Source of the DNA: an uncultured Collinsella sp.
GTDB taxonomy: Bacteria > Actinomycetota > Coriobacteriia > Coriobacteriales > Coriobacteriaceae
Direction: 5' to 3'
NCBI GenBank assembly: GCA_902478825.1
Contig: CABSMK010000019.1
Span: forward strand, 1 to 16,941
Length of the DNA stretch: 16,941 bases
Shown piece by piece: positions 6,744 to 15,275 of this stretch. Below the pieces are notes generated by a model. The model saw only the letters and a list, made by a program, of their open reading frames with translations, made no database searches and had not been told where the DNA came from. The position numbers were made by a program, and so were the translations under genes. Position 1 is the first letter of the stretch; every line of letters starts with the position of its first letter.

Positions 6744-7421
6744 ATGCTGTACGAGTTTTGTGCCGAGAACTTTGAGCGGGTGCCGGCGGCTATCGAGGCC
6801 GGTGCAAGGCGCATCGAGCTGTGCGATAACCTTGCCGTCGGTGGTACCACGCCCTCGGCCGGCGTTATCAGCGCTACGACCAACTATGCCCACGAACACG
6901 ATGCACGGGTGATGTGCATGATCCGTCCGCGTGGCGGCGACTTTCACTACAACCAGGATGAGCTGCGCATGATGGAGATGGACTTGGGCCTTGCCGTGAG
7001 TGCGGGCGTTGACGGCTTGGTCTTTGGCTGCTGCAAACCCTGCGCTGGCGGATGGGCGCTCGACGAACTTACGCTTGGCGCCCTCGTGATGGCTGCGGGC
7101 TGCGCGACCGAGGAATGTAAGCGTGATCCCATCGACATCACCTTCCACATGTCATTTGACCAGCTCTCGCCCGAGGCTCAGCTCGATGCGATTGATACAC
7201 TTGCCGACTGCGGCGTTACGCGCATCCTCACGCATGGCGGCGCTGCCGGTACGTCGATCGAGGATAATTTCGATTGCCTGGCTCGTTTAATCGAGTATGC
7301 GGGCGATCGTTTGACCATCCTTCCCGGCGGCGGCATCACTACGGCAAATCGCGACGCGGTCGCGGCGGCGCTAGGCGTCTCCGAGCTCCATGGCACCAAG
7401 ATCGTGCCGCTGGAGGTATAA
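6744..7421 (+). CDS. cutC: CutC-family protein (copper homeostasis protein CutC)
   Basis: This is a TIM-barrel protein of the CutC family (225 residues, typical length). CutC was named from E. coli copper-tolerance mutants; its biochemical role in bacteria is still debated, so the copper link is family knowledge only. Recognisable segments are the start LYEFCAENF, then GARRIELCDNLAVGGTTPS, the MIRPRGGDFHY strand, TFHMSFD, RILTHGGAAG and LPGGGI near the C-terminus, all diagnostic of the family. ATG 6744 is chosen because GGGGGT (6732-6737) lies 6 bases upstream and the family N-terminus begins here; a longer in-frame start at 6687 would add 19 residues and begin just beyond the inverted repeat. 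Only 3 bp separate it from the next gene, so the two form an operon. Confidence 0.93.
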   Translation: MLYEFCAENFERVPAAIEAGARRIELCDNLAVGGTTPSAGVISATTNYAHEHDARVMCMIRPRGGDFHYNQDELRMMEMDLGLAVSAGVDGLVFGCCKPCAGGWALDELTLGALVMAAGCATEECKRDPIDITFHMSFDQLSPEAQLDAIDTLADCGVTRILTHGGAAGTSIEDNFDCLARLIEYAGDRLTILPGGGITTANRDAVAAALGVSELHGTKIVPLEV

Positions 7422-7424
7422 CCC

Positions 7425-8225
7425 GTGGCGCTGGTATTTGACGTTCAGCAGGCGAGCGGTAAGCCCGACGATAATCGTCGCCCTGGCACCGCGTGCCCCT
7501 TTTGCGACACGGAGGGACTTGCCAACATCATCCAGCGCGATGGTGACTGTATCTGGCTCGAGAATAAGTTCAAGACCTTGCGGGCCACACGTCAGACCGT
7601 ATTGATCGAGTCTGCCAATCACGACGCCGACCTGGTGACCTATGAACCGGATGAGCTGCATCATGTGATGCGGTTTGCCCTGGGCTGTTGGCAGCAGATG
7701 ATCGATTCCCAACAGTACCGCAGTGTGCTCATGTACAAGAACAAAGGCCCACTTTCGGGCGGCAGCCTCGTCCATCCACACATGCAGATTGTTGGCCTGG
7801 AACAGGAGGACGGCTATGCGGCGCTGACCTCAGCCAACTTTGAAGGCATCAGTGTCTGGCAACAGGGGAGAATCTCGGTCGACATCTCAACCGAACCGAT
7901 CATGGGGTTCTTTGAGGTCAACGTTTCAGCCCCGCAGGGAATCGCCGCCAGCGATGACACGAGAGACCAAGCCGAGACGGACCTCTTCGCCGATGCGATT
8001 CAGGTAGCTCTGCGCTATATCCTGAACGAGCACCATGGTGGTCGCGCAGAGTCGTACAACTTGTTCTTCTACCACATGGACGGTCGGACCATTGCCAAGG
8101 CGCTGCCGCGTTGGGTGGTTTCGCCCTACTTTGTCGGCTATCGTTTGGCCCAGGTCAATGCTGAGACCACGCTCGATGTCGATGCGGAGCGACTCCGCGC
8201 ACATCTGGAGGCGCTCACATCGTAA
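7425..8225 (+). CDS. DUF4931 / galactose-1-phosphate uridylyltransferase-like protein
   Basis: This 266-residue protein resembles the GalT/HIT superfamily of nucleotidyl transferases and hydrolases, most like the DUF4931 group. CPFC at 24-27 is a likely zinc site, and GGSLVHPHMQI (112-122) corresponds to the GalT active-site HPHGQ motif, where the second His is the nucleophile. GalT enzymes also carry an N-terminal zinc site, so the layout fits, but the protein is shorter than true GalT and the genes nearby are not Leloir genes; the substrate is unknown. Translation begins at GTG 7425 with GGAGGT (7412-7417) seven bases upstream inside the end of cutC. Three bases separate it from cutC, indicating coupled expression. 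It ends 27 bp from a convergent gene. Confidence 0.8.
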   Translation: MALVFDVQQASGKPDDNRRPGTACPFCDTEGLANIIQRDGDCIWLENKFKTLRATRQTVLIESANHDADLVTYEPDELHHVMRFALGCWQQMIDSQQYRSVLMYKNKGPLSGGSLVHPHMQIVGLEQEDGYAALTSANFEGISVWQQGRISVDISTEPIMGFFEVNVSAPQGIAASDDTRDQAETDLFADAIQVALRYILNEHHGGRAESYNLFFYHMDGRTIAKALPRWVVSPYFVGYRLAQVNAETTLDVDAERLRAHLEALTS

Positions 8226-8252
8226 AGTGAGCGCCCGCACACTGCGGACGGT

Positions 8253-9251
8253 TTAGCGCGCCATTGCATCGCGGCCGGCCTCGACGCGCTTGCGCTGGGC
8301 GGCGCGCTCCTCGCCGGTCAGACGCTCAAAGAAGTGCCCGATAAGCGAGGCGAGCACCTGCTGAAACAACGTTCCACACATGACGGGAAACACAACTTCG
8401 CCCGGAAAGTATTGCGTGGCGATGACGGCGCCCGAAGAGATATTGCGCATGCCGCAGGTAAAGCACATGGTGGTCGTTTCGCTATATGGCAGATGCAGCG
8501 CGCGGGCGACCAGAATGCCCACGACAAAACCGCTGATGGCGAACACCAGAATAAAGAGGGCGACTTCCAGGCGCACCGCGTTCATGTGTAGCACGTACTC
8601 GCTCATGGCGGTGGAGTTGGACGCGATGACGCCCATCATCATAAATTTGCAGGCGGGCGAGAGCGCGGGGGAGAGTTTTTCGTGCCCCCATCCGCGCGTG
8701 AGCTCGTTGATCACGATGCCGAGCACGGCGGGGATGGCGATCATAAAGGCCATGTTCTGCATCATACTTGGCACGTCGATCGAGACGGTGGCGCCTAGCA
8801 GGAGCTTGAGCGTAAGCGGAATCGTCACAGGTGAGATGACCGAGGACGTCAGGATGATGGTGAGTGCGAGCGGGCCGTTGCCGCCGAACATGCTGATCCA
8901 CATAAAAGCGGTGACTGCCACGGGCACACTGTATTCGAGCACGATGCCGCAGACAAGGTTGGGGTTGGAACCAAAGAACAACGATCCCATGGCATAGGCC
9001 GCGATGGGAATAAGCGCCGCCGAGACCAACAACGCCAGAATCAGGTGCAGCGGACGGTGGAACACCTCGGCTACCTGGTGAAAGGTGTTGCTGAGCGCAC
9101 CTTGGAACGTCATAAAGGCAAACAAGGTGGGAACGATGGGCTTGAGAACGCCGATCTGTTGAGGAAAGAGCACGCCGAGCGCCACACAAATCGGAACGAT
9201 GATTTGCATGTGCCCCGCGAGAAACTTGCCCAGTCCAACCCATTGCTTCAT
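8253..9251 (-). CDS. Bile acid:sodium symporter (BASS/SBF) family transporter
   Basis: This 332-residue integral membrane protein has about ten hydrophobic segments and ends in a charged tail (ERLTGEERAAQRKR). The two-lobed BASS/SBF arrangement is visible: a first repeat with a Pro- and Ser-rich crossing region (ILTSSVISPVTIP) and a second with GMRNISSGAVIATQYFP followed by PVMCGTLFQQ. BASS proteins couple Na+ entry to uptake of organic anions such as bile acids, pantothenate or keto acids; the substrate here cannot be deduced. It is the only minus-strand gene in the window and converges on the DUF4931 gene. On its own strand AAGGGAGT lies about 11 bases before the ATG at 9251, a slightly long spacing. 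I could not place its promoter in the 9252-9475 gap. Confidence 0.85.
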   Translation of the reverse strand: MKQWVGLGKFLAGHMQIIVPICVALGVLFPQQIGVLKPIVPTLFAFMTFQGALSNTFHQVAEVFHRPLHLILALLVSAALIPIAAYAMGSLFFGSNPNLVCGIVLEYSVPVAVTAFMWISMFGGNGPLALTIILTSSVISPVTIPLTLKLLLGATVSIDVPSMMQNMAFMIAIPAVLGIVINELTRGWGHEKLSPALSPACKFMMMGVIASNSTAMSEYVLHMNAVRLEVALFILVFAISGFVVGILVARALHLPYSETTTMCFTCGMRNISSGAVIATQYFPGEVVFPVMCGTLFQQVLASLIGHFFERLTGEERAAQRKRVEAGRDAMAR

Positions 9252-9413
9252 ATGCTCTTGTGACTCCCTTTGCTCGTGAATCCGTTTTGACTGGATATGC
9301 TAGACGCTCACATGTGTCCGTGCGTCAGAAACGCTCGATTATTTCGAGGCTATTACCGGCATCGTTTACCGAAACCGCGGCATGCTGCGGCGATTTGCGT
9401 CCGCGCCGCACGG

Positions 9414-9419
9414 TATAAT
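9414..9419 (+). promoter_or_regulatory. Candidate -10 box of the recJ-rel promoter
   Basis: TATAAT at 9414-9419 is a perfect sigma-70-type -10 element in an otherwise GC-rich gap, 57 bases before the leader ORF start. No good -35 is present at 16-18 bp (9391-9397 reads CGATTTG). The imperfect palindrome CCGCGGCATGCTGCGG at 9375-9390 lies just upstream of the -35 position and may be a regulator site. The rest of the 9252-9475 gap between divergent genes shows nothing else I can name. Confidence 0.5.
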
Positions 9420-9475
9420 AAATCCGTTCAACAGATCTGCCTGCCGAAGCGGGCATACACAGAGGACTCATCGCT

Positions 9476-9541
9476 ATGAACCGTGAGAGGTATCGCGGCG
9501 ACCTGCCCCTATCGGGGGTGGGTGCCTATGTCATCGCTTAA
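9476..9541 (+). CDS. Possible 21-residue leader ORF overlapping the recJ start
   Basis: An ATG at 9476, preceded by AGAGGA (9461-9466), opens a 21-codon frame ending at TAA 9539-9541. The peptide begins MNRERYRGDL and ends GAYVIA, with no recognised family. It is in a different frame from recJ and its stop lies 14 bases past the recJ ATG (9528), an arrangement suited to translational coupling by termination and re-initiation. Its ribosome site is at least as good as that of recJ. It could also be chance or mark a mis-called recJ start. Confidence 0.35.
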   Translation: MNRERYRGDLPLSGVGAYVIA

Positions 9542-12500
9542 GACGACGCATCGCTGGGCGGTCGCTCAGCAAAACCCCGAGCTCGAAAAGGAGCTTTCGG
9601 CTGGTCTGGGCATTCCCGGGCTGGTGGCGCGCATTATGGTCGCGCACGGCATTGGCTCAATCAAAGAGGGCCAATTGTTTTTGACGCCTTCGCTCGATCG
9701 CGACTGGGCCGACCCACTCATTATCCCGGGCATGTCGGTCGTTGCCGACCGCGTCGAGCGTGCTATTCGCAACCACGAGCACATTGCAGTCTTTGGCGAT
9801 TTTGACGTTGACGGTATTACGTCGACCTGCCTGTTGACCGAGGCGCTGCGCACGTTTGGCGCCGATGTCACGCCGTTTATTCCGCATCGCTTTGATGAGG
9901 GCTACGGTCTTTCGCGCGCGGCGCTCGACCGCGTTAACGAGCTCGCTCGCCCCCAGCTGATCGTGACCGTCGATAACGGCATTGCCGCCAAGGAAGAGGT
10001 TTCCTATCTGAAGAGCCTGGGGATCGATTTGGTGGTCACGGACCATCACGAGCCCTCCGATCAGGTGCCGCAGGGCGTACCCCTGACCGACCCTAAGCTC
10101 GATGACGATGGTCCTTCGCGTGAGCTTGCCGGTGCCGGCGTGGCACTCAAGTTGGTGCAAGTCCTGGGCGAACGTCTGGGCAAGCCGTCGTATTGGCGTT
10201 CGCTAATCGAGGTCGCGGCGCTGGGCACCGTGTCCGACATGATGCCGCTCACGCCCGAGAATCGCGCGCTGGTTGCCGAGGGCATCCAGCAGATGCGCGT
10301 AACCGCTCGCCCGGGCTATATCGCACTTGCCGCGCTCGCCAAGGCGGACCTTTCGAGCATTACGGCGGATGGCCTGTCATTCTCGCTCATTCCCCGCTTA
10401 AACGCTGCCGGTCGCATGGCTGATCCCAAGCTGGCGCTCGACCTGCTGCTTGCCCGCGATCCCATCGAAGCAAGCGCACTGGCGGCTGAGCTCGAGGAAA
10501 TCAACCGCCAGCGCCGTGAGATCGAGGCGGAGCTCACGCGCGATGCCATGGCAAAGGTCGAGGAGACCTATGACGGTGGACGCGTGATCGTCGTGGGCGG
10601 CGAAGGCTGGCACGAGGGCGTCAAGGGCATCGTGGCAAGCCGTCTGACCAACCGCTACCACGTGCCGGCGCTGCTGTTCTCGATCGAGGACGGTATCGCG
10701 CGCGGCTCTGGTCGCTCGGTGGGCAAAGTTAACCTGTTTGACGCCATCGAGCGCTGTTCCGACCTGATGATTCGTCGCGGCGGACATGCTGGTGCGGTGG
10801 GTGTGACCATCGAGGCATCCAAGCTCGATGAGTTCCGCCGTCGCCTTTCCGCCGTGTTGTCCGAGCTTCCCGCCGAGGACTTTGAGGACACCGACGAGGT
10901 TGCCGCCACGGTCGACCTTTCCGAATTGAATATCGAGACCATCGAGCAGATTTCCCGCCTTGAGCCGTTTGGCCAGGGTAATAAGGTGCCGCTGCTGGCT
11001 GCCGAGGGCGTGACGATGTGTGATCGCGCCGTGGTGGGTAAGACCGGCGAGCATATGCGCTTCGTGGCGACGGATGGCGCTGCGAGTGTGCCGGCCATCA
11101 TGTTTCGTGTACCGCAGATCGACAGGCTTATCAATTGCGACAGCGCCGTCGACTTGGTGTTCGAGGCCGTTGCCGAGCATTGGCAGGGTCGTGTGAAGCC
11201 CAAGCTCATGGTCAAGGATGTTCTGGTCCGCGATACCACGCTGCCCAGCGTCGACGATCCGGCATGCGAGCTTCGTCGTGGCGTGCAGCCGGCGGATTCC
11301 GGCCTGCGCCTGGAGTCGCGCAAGCGCGAGACGCTCGCCCAGCTTTCCTATACCGAGCTCACGCGCTCGCTTATCCATAGCTTTATCGGATCGAACCAGC
11401 CGCACCGCGCGCAGGTTGAGGCGCTCGACGCCTTGGCCGATCACCAGAGTGTCTTGGCGGTTATGGGAACGGGCCGCGGCAAGTCGCTCATCTTCCATGT
11501 GCATGCCGCGCGTGAGGCGGTGCTTCGCGGACGTGCGAGCATCTTTGTCTATCCGCTGCGTGCGCTTGTTGCCGACCAGGCCTATCACCTCTCGTCGACG
11601 ATGGCAGCGCTCGGTATTGGCGTTGGCGTGCTGACCGGCGAGACCGTGGAGGCCGCACGCGATGACGTGTTCGCCGGCCTAGCTTCGGGCCGCACCGGTA
11701 TCGTGCTCACGACGCCCGAGTTCCTATCTATCCACCGTGACCGCTTCGCACGTTCGGGCCGCATCGGCTTTGTCGTTATCGACGAGGCGCACCACGCCGG
11801 CCTTGCCAAGGGCGGCGACCGCAGCGCCTATCTCGACATGCCCGATATCCTCAAAGCCCTGGGCGACCCGGTCGTTATGGCTGCGACGGCCACCGCGACG
11901 GCTCCGGTCGTGGCCGAGCTTGCCCGCATGCTGCCGATCACTCGCACGGTGGTCGACGAGACGGTGCGCGAGAACCTGCAGCTCGAGGACGACCGTGATC
12001 TTGCAAGTCGCGAGAACCGTTTGGTGTCGATTGTGGCGACGGGGGAAAAGACCGTCATCTACGTCAATTCGCGCGACCAGTCCGTGGCGCTCGCCAAGAC
12101 GTTGCGCAAGCGTGTGCCCGATTGCGCAACCCATATCGCGTTCTATAACGCGGGGCTTGCGCGTTCCGATCGCCGTCGCGTGGAGGAAGCATTCCGAGAC
12201 GGTAGCCTCAGCTGCATCGTCTCGACATCTGCCTTTGGTGAGGGCGTCAACCTGCCCGATATCCGCCATGTCGTGCTCTATCACATGCCGTTTGGCGGCA
12301 TTGAGTTTAACCAGATGAGCGGCCGCGCCGGTCGCGATGGCCAGCCCGCCGTGATCCATCTGCTCTATTCGTCGCGCGACGCCCGCATTAACGAGCGCCT
12401 GCTCGACTGCTACGCACCCGAGCGCGACGAGCTCGTCACACTCTATCGCGCGCTGCAGACCATGTGGCGCTCCAACCGCGGCAAGACCGGGGATGATTCA

Positions 12501-12815
12501 TTCTGCGCAAGCGATATCGACATCGCGCAGATGTGCCTTGCAATTGACGCGCGCACGCCGGTCGACGAGCGCTCGGTGGAAAGCGGCCTAGGAATCTTCG
12601 AAGAGCTTGGTTTCTGTCGCGTTTCGGGGTTTGACGACACCCGTCGCATCGCGATGGCCGAAAACCCCGGCCGCGTGCAATTGAGCAGGTCAATTCGCTA
12701 TTTGGAGGGCTTGCGCTCGCGCATGGAGTTCTCGGCTTTCCGGAGTTGGGCGCTCGATTCGTGCGCTTCTGATATGCTAGCCAAAGTTAACCGCCCGATC
12801 GTACCGCGGGCCTAG
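9528..12815 (+). CDS. recJ: RecJ single-strand DNA exonuclease fused to a RecQ-like SF2 helicase
   Basis: This 1095-residue protein joins two DNA-repair enzymes. Residues 1-570 are a full RecJ: DFDVDGIT (91-98), VTVDNG (147-152), DHH (172-174), SDMM (236-239), RLNAAGR (290-296), the DHHA1 motif RRGGHAGAVG (416-425), and an OB-fold region at about 456-570. RecJ degrades single-stranded DNA 5' to 3' and works in recombination and mismatch or base-excision repair. After a linker, about 605-960 is a complete SF2 helicase of RecQ type: RAQ (627-629), Walker A GTGRGKS (647-653), DEAH (752-755), ATATA, FGEGVNLPD, and motif VI QMSGRAGRDG (929-938). I see no RecQ zinc cluster or HRDC domain. The last 130 residues look like a winged-helix tail (FEELGFCRV). 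Usual RecJ proteins are 550-800 residues. ATG 9528 has GGGGGTGGG upstream; GTG 9483 would add 15 residues. rel follows after 15 bp. Confidence 0.92.
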   Translation: MSSLKTTHRWAVAQQNPELEKELSAGLGIPGLVARIMVAHGIGSIKEGQLFLTPSLDRDWADPLIIPGMSVVADRVERAIRNHEHIAVFGDFDVDGITSTCLLTEALRTFGADVTPFIPHRFDEGYGLSRAALDRVNELARPQLIVTVDNGIAAKEEVSYLKSLGIDLVVTDHHEPSDQVPQGVPLTDPKLDDDGPSRELAGAGVALKLVQVLGERLGKPSYWRSLIEVAALGTVSDMMPLTPENRALVAEGIQQMRVTARPGYIALAALAKADLSSITADGLSFSLIPRLNAAGRMADPKLALDLLLARDPIEASALAAELEEINRQRREIEAELTRDAMAKVEETYDGGRVIVVGGEGWHEGVKGIVASRLTNRYHVPALLFSIEDGIARGSGRSVGKVNLFDAIERCSDLMIRRGGHAGAVGVTIEASKLDEFRRRLSAVLSELPAEDFEDTDEVAATVDLSELNIETIEQISRLEPFGQGNKVPLLAAEGVTMCDRAVVGKTGEHMRFVATDGAASVPAIMFRVPQIDRLINCDSAVDLVFEAVAEHWQGRVKPKLMVKDVLVRDTTLPSVDDPACELRRGVQPADSGLRLESRKRETLAQLSYTELTRSLIHSFIGSNQPHRAQVEALDALADHQSVLAVMGTGRGKSLIFHVHAAREAVLRGRASIFVYPLRALVADQAYHLSSTMAALGIGVGVLTGETVEAARDDVFAGLASGRTGIVLTTPEFLSIHRDRFARSGRIGFVVIDEAHHAGLAKGGDRSAYLDMPDILKALGDPVVMAATATATAPVVAELARMLPITRTVVDETVRENLQLEDDRDLASRENRLVSIVATGEKTVIYVNSRDQSVALAKTLRKRVPDCATHIAFYNAGLARSDRRRVEEAFRDGSLSCIVSTSAFGEGVNLPDIRHVVLYHMPFGGIEFNQMSGRAGRDGQPAVIHLLYSSRDARINERLLDCYAPERDELVTLYRALQTMWRSNRGKTGDDSFCASDIDIAQMCLAIDARTPVDERSVESGLGIFEELGFCRVSGFDDTRRIAMAENPGRVQLSRSIRYLEGLRSRMEFSAFRSWALDSCASDMLAKVNRPIVPRA

Positions 12816-12830
12816 GGGAAGGGGACCTCG

Positions 12831-15191
12831 ATGGATGCCGCAGCCCGTACCGCCCATGATTCCACCCTCCAGCCGTTTTCGGAGATGGAGCACTATAAGC
12901 ATGCCGATGAGCTGCCGCCCGAGATTATGGCCGACAGCTACGACAAGCTGGAGCGTCTGTGCCTCAAATATATGAATGAGGACGACTTTTCTAAGGTTGA
13001 GCAGGCCTACTGCTTTGCCGCCGAGAAGCACTGCAACCAAAAGCGCCGCTCGGGCGAGATGTACATTAACCATCCCGTCGAGGTTGCCATCATTTTGGCC
13101 GATCTCAAGATGGACTGCGATGTGGTGTGTGCCGCGCTACTGCACGATACCGTCGAGGATACCGAGACCTCGCTCACCGATGTTTCCGGCCTGTTTGGCG
13201 ATACGGTGGCCGAGCTCGTCGATGGCGTGACCAAGCTCACCAACATCGAAGTCGACAGCATGGACGAGAAGCAGGCGCTCACGCTGCGCAAGATGTTCCT
13301 CGCCATGTCCAAGGACATTCGCGTCATCATCGTTAAACTTGCCGACCGCCTGCACAACATGCGAACGCTGGCAGCCCTGCGCGAGGACCGTCGCCTGTTT
13401 AAGGCGCGCGAGACCATGGACGTGTATGCGCCCCTGGCCGACCGTCTGGGCATGAGCTCCATTAAATGGGAGCTCGAGGACCTGTCCTTCTTCTACCTTG
13501 AGCCCGACGCCTACCAGCGCATCGCGCGCATGGTGGCGGAGTCGCGCGAGGTCCGTGAGCGCTATCTGGCTGAGACCATCAAGACACTCACCGACGAGCT
13601 CAACCGCATTGGCCTGGAAGGCTTCCAAATCAACGGCCGTTCCAAGCACTATTGGTCCATCTACCAAAAGATGAAGCGCAAGGGCAAGGAGTTCTCCGAG
13701 ATCTACGACCTGGTGGCGCTGCGCGTTATTACCCATTCGGTGCGCGATTGCTACTCCACGCTCGGTGCGGTGCATACGCTGTGGCACCCCATGCCTGGTC
13801 GCTTTAAAGACTATATCGCCATGCCCAAGGTCAATAACTACCAGTCGCTCCACACGACGGTCATCGGCCCTACGGCTCGTCCGCTCGAGATTCAGATTCG
13901 AACCTACGAGATGCATGAGCAGGCCGAGTACGGCATTGCCGCCCACTGGCTATATAAGAAGTCGGGCGGATCGTCTGCTTCCAAGACCAATGACGCTCAA
14001 CGTTTGGACGACCAGATTAACTGGCTTAAGCACTCACTCGATTGGGCTGCGTCTGATGAGATTACCGACGCCAAGGAATACCTGCATTCGCTGAAGGTCG
14101 ACCTCTTCGATCAGGAGATCTTCGTCTTCACGCCCAAAGGCGAGGTCATGGCGCTTCGTGCCGGCTCCACGCCGCTCGACTTTGCCTATGCCGTTCACAC
14201 CGAGGTGGGAAACCATTGCGTCGGCGCCAAAATCAACGGTGCGGTGGCTCCGCTCACGCACGAGATCAAGACGGGCGACCGCGTTGAAATCCTGACTAAC
14301 AAGAGTTCCAAGCCGTCGCGTGATTGGCTCAAGATCGTCAAGACGCCTTCCGCCAAGTCAAAGATCCGTCGCTACTTTGCCGCCGCGACTAAGGACGACG
14401 ACGCTGCCGCCGGCCGCGATATGCTGGCCAAGGACCTGCGCAAGCGTGGGTATGGCATCTCCACGCCGCGTTCGACGCGTGCACTCAACGCCGTGGCGGA
14501 GCAGTTTAACTTCAAGCAGCTCGAGGACCTGTTTGCCGCCGTCGGTGCCGGCAAGGTTGCCCCGCGCGCTGTGGGCAATAAGGTCGAGCAAATCTTGGAC
14601 CCCAAGCCCGAGGAACAGCTCACCAAGGCCGAGGCTATCGCCGAGGTCGTGAAACAGCCGGCCCGCGGCTCCAACCGCAAGCCGCAAAAGCGTGGCAAGA
14701 GCGCAAGTAACGGCATTATCGTCAAGGGCGAGAGCAACAGCGGCCTGCTGGTCCGTCTGGCGCATTGCTGCAATCCGGTGACGGGCGACGATATCGTCGG
14801 CTTCATCACGCGCGGCCGAGGTGTCTCGGTGCATCGTGCCAACTGCCCCAACGTCAAAGGCCTCATGGAGCACCCCGAGCGCATGATTGACGTGGAGTGG
14901 GACGGTGCTGCCGATACGCTTTTCCAGGTCGAGATTGTGGTCGAGTGCCTGGATCGTATGGGTCTACTCAAGGACGTCACCATCGCCATTGGCGATGCGG
15001 GCGGCAATATCCTTTCCGCCGCTACCTCGACCAACCGCGAGGGCATTGCGACCCTGCGTTTTATGGTCGAGATTTCGGACGCGAGTGGTCTGGATCCGCT
15101 GCTGGCCTCTATCAGCAGCGTTGACTCGGTCTACGACGCGCGCCGCCTGATGCCCGGCGAGGGTGGAGCCCAGCTTAAGCGCCGTGTTTAG
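12831..15191 (+). CDS. relA: Bifunctional (p)ppGpp synthetase/hydrolase, RelA/SpoT homolog (Rel)
   Basis: This is the stringent-response enzyme that makes (p)ppGpp from ATP and GTP/GDP on amino-acid starvation and hydrolyses it again. The 786 residues show the full long-RSH layout. An HD hydrolase domain (about 55-205) has HP (81-82), catalytic HD (105-106) and RLHNMRTL (173-180). The synthetase domain (about 240-375) has RFKDYIAMPK (324-333) and EIQIRT (353-358). A TGS domain lies at about 429-490, a zinc-finger-like segment has HCCNP (645-649) and Cys672, and an ACT domain closes the protein (about 695-775). Intact HD and RFKD motifs indicate both activities, as in Gram-positive Rel. ATG 12831 has AAGGGG six bases upstream. 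It follows recJ by 15 bp in a conserved recJ-rel type neighbourhood, and a hairpin follows its stop. Confidence 0.97.
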   Translation: MDAAARTAHDSTLQPFSEMEHYKHADELPPEIMADSYDKLERLCLKYMNEDDFSKVEQAYCFAAEKHCNQKRRSGEMYINHPVEVAIILADLKMDCDVVCAALLHDTVEDTETSLTDVSGLFGDTVAELVDGVTKLTNIEVDSMDEKQALTLRKMFLAMSKDIRVIIVKLADRLHNMRTLAALREDRRLFKARETMDVYAPLADRLGMSSIKWELEDLSFFYLEPDAYQRIARMVAESREVRERYLAETIKTLTDELNRIGLEGFQINGRSKHYWSIYQKMKRKGKEFSEIYDLVALRVITHSVRDCYSTLGAVHTLWHPMPGRFKDYIAMPKVNNYQSLHTTVIGPTARPLEIQIRTYEMHEQAEYGIAAHWLYKKSGGSSASKTNDAQRLDDQINWLKHSLDWAASDEITDAKEYLHSLKVDLFDQEIFVFTPKGEVMALRAGSTPLDFAYAVHTEVGNHCVGAKINGAVAPLTHEIKTGDRVEILTNKSSKPSRDWLKIVKTPSAKSKIRRYFAAATKDDDAAAGRDMLAKDLRKRGYGISTPRSTRALNAVAEQFNFKQLEDLFAAVGAGKVAPRAVGNKVEQILDPKPEEQLTKAEAIAEVVKQPARGSNRKPQKRGKSASNGIIVKGESNSGLLVRLAHCCNPVTGDDIVGFITRGRGVSVHRANCPNVKGLMEHPERMIDVEWDGAADTLFQVEIVVECLDRMGLLKDVTIAIGDAGGNILSAATSTNREGIATLRFMVEISDASGLDPLLASISSVDSVYDARRLMPGEGGAQLKRRV

Positions 15192-15227
15192 TCGCGACGA
15201 ACGTGCCACATTATCGATATTCGCTAC

Positions 15228-15261
15228 ACTCGAGGCATCGTTTGATGCCTCGAGTTCTATT
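15228..15261 (+). terminator. Perfect 12-bp hairpin between rel and the MBL gene
   Basis: ACTCGAGGCATC (15228-15239) pairs perfectly with 15244-15255 around the loop GTTT. The tail TCTATTG is only mildly T-rich, so termination is probably partial. It ends a few bases before the ribosome site of the next gene, so it could terminate rel transcripts or act as an attenuator or stabilising 5' structure for the MBL gene. Confidence 0.6.
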
Positions 15262-15275
15262 GAGAGGAGAGGGAC

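Noticed and set aside
8226..8252. Small hairpin CCGCA-CAC-TGCGG between the convergent DUF4931 and symporter genes
   Set aside because: A five-base-pair stem with only a three-base T tail; too weak to call a bidirectional terminator.
8380..8997. A 205-codon plus-strand frame and other frames inside the symporter gene
   Set aside because: The minus-strand 332-residue frame has ten membrane segments and BASS motifs; the other frames show no coherent protein features.
9309..9316. Eight-base palindrome CACATGTG in the symporter-recJ gap
   Set aside because: Short enough to be expected by chance and not placed against a promoter I can identify.
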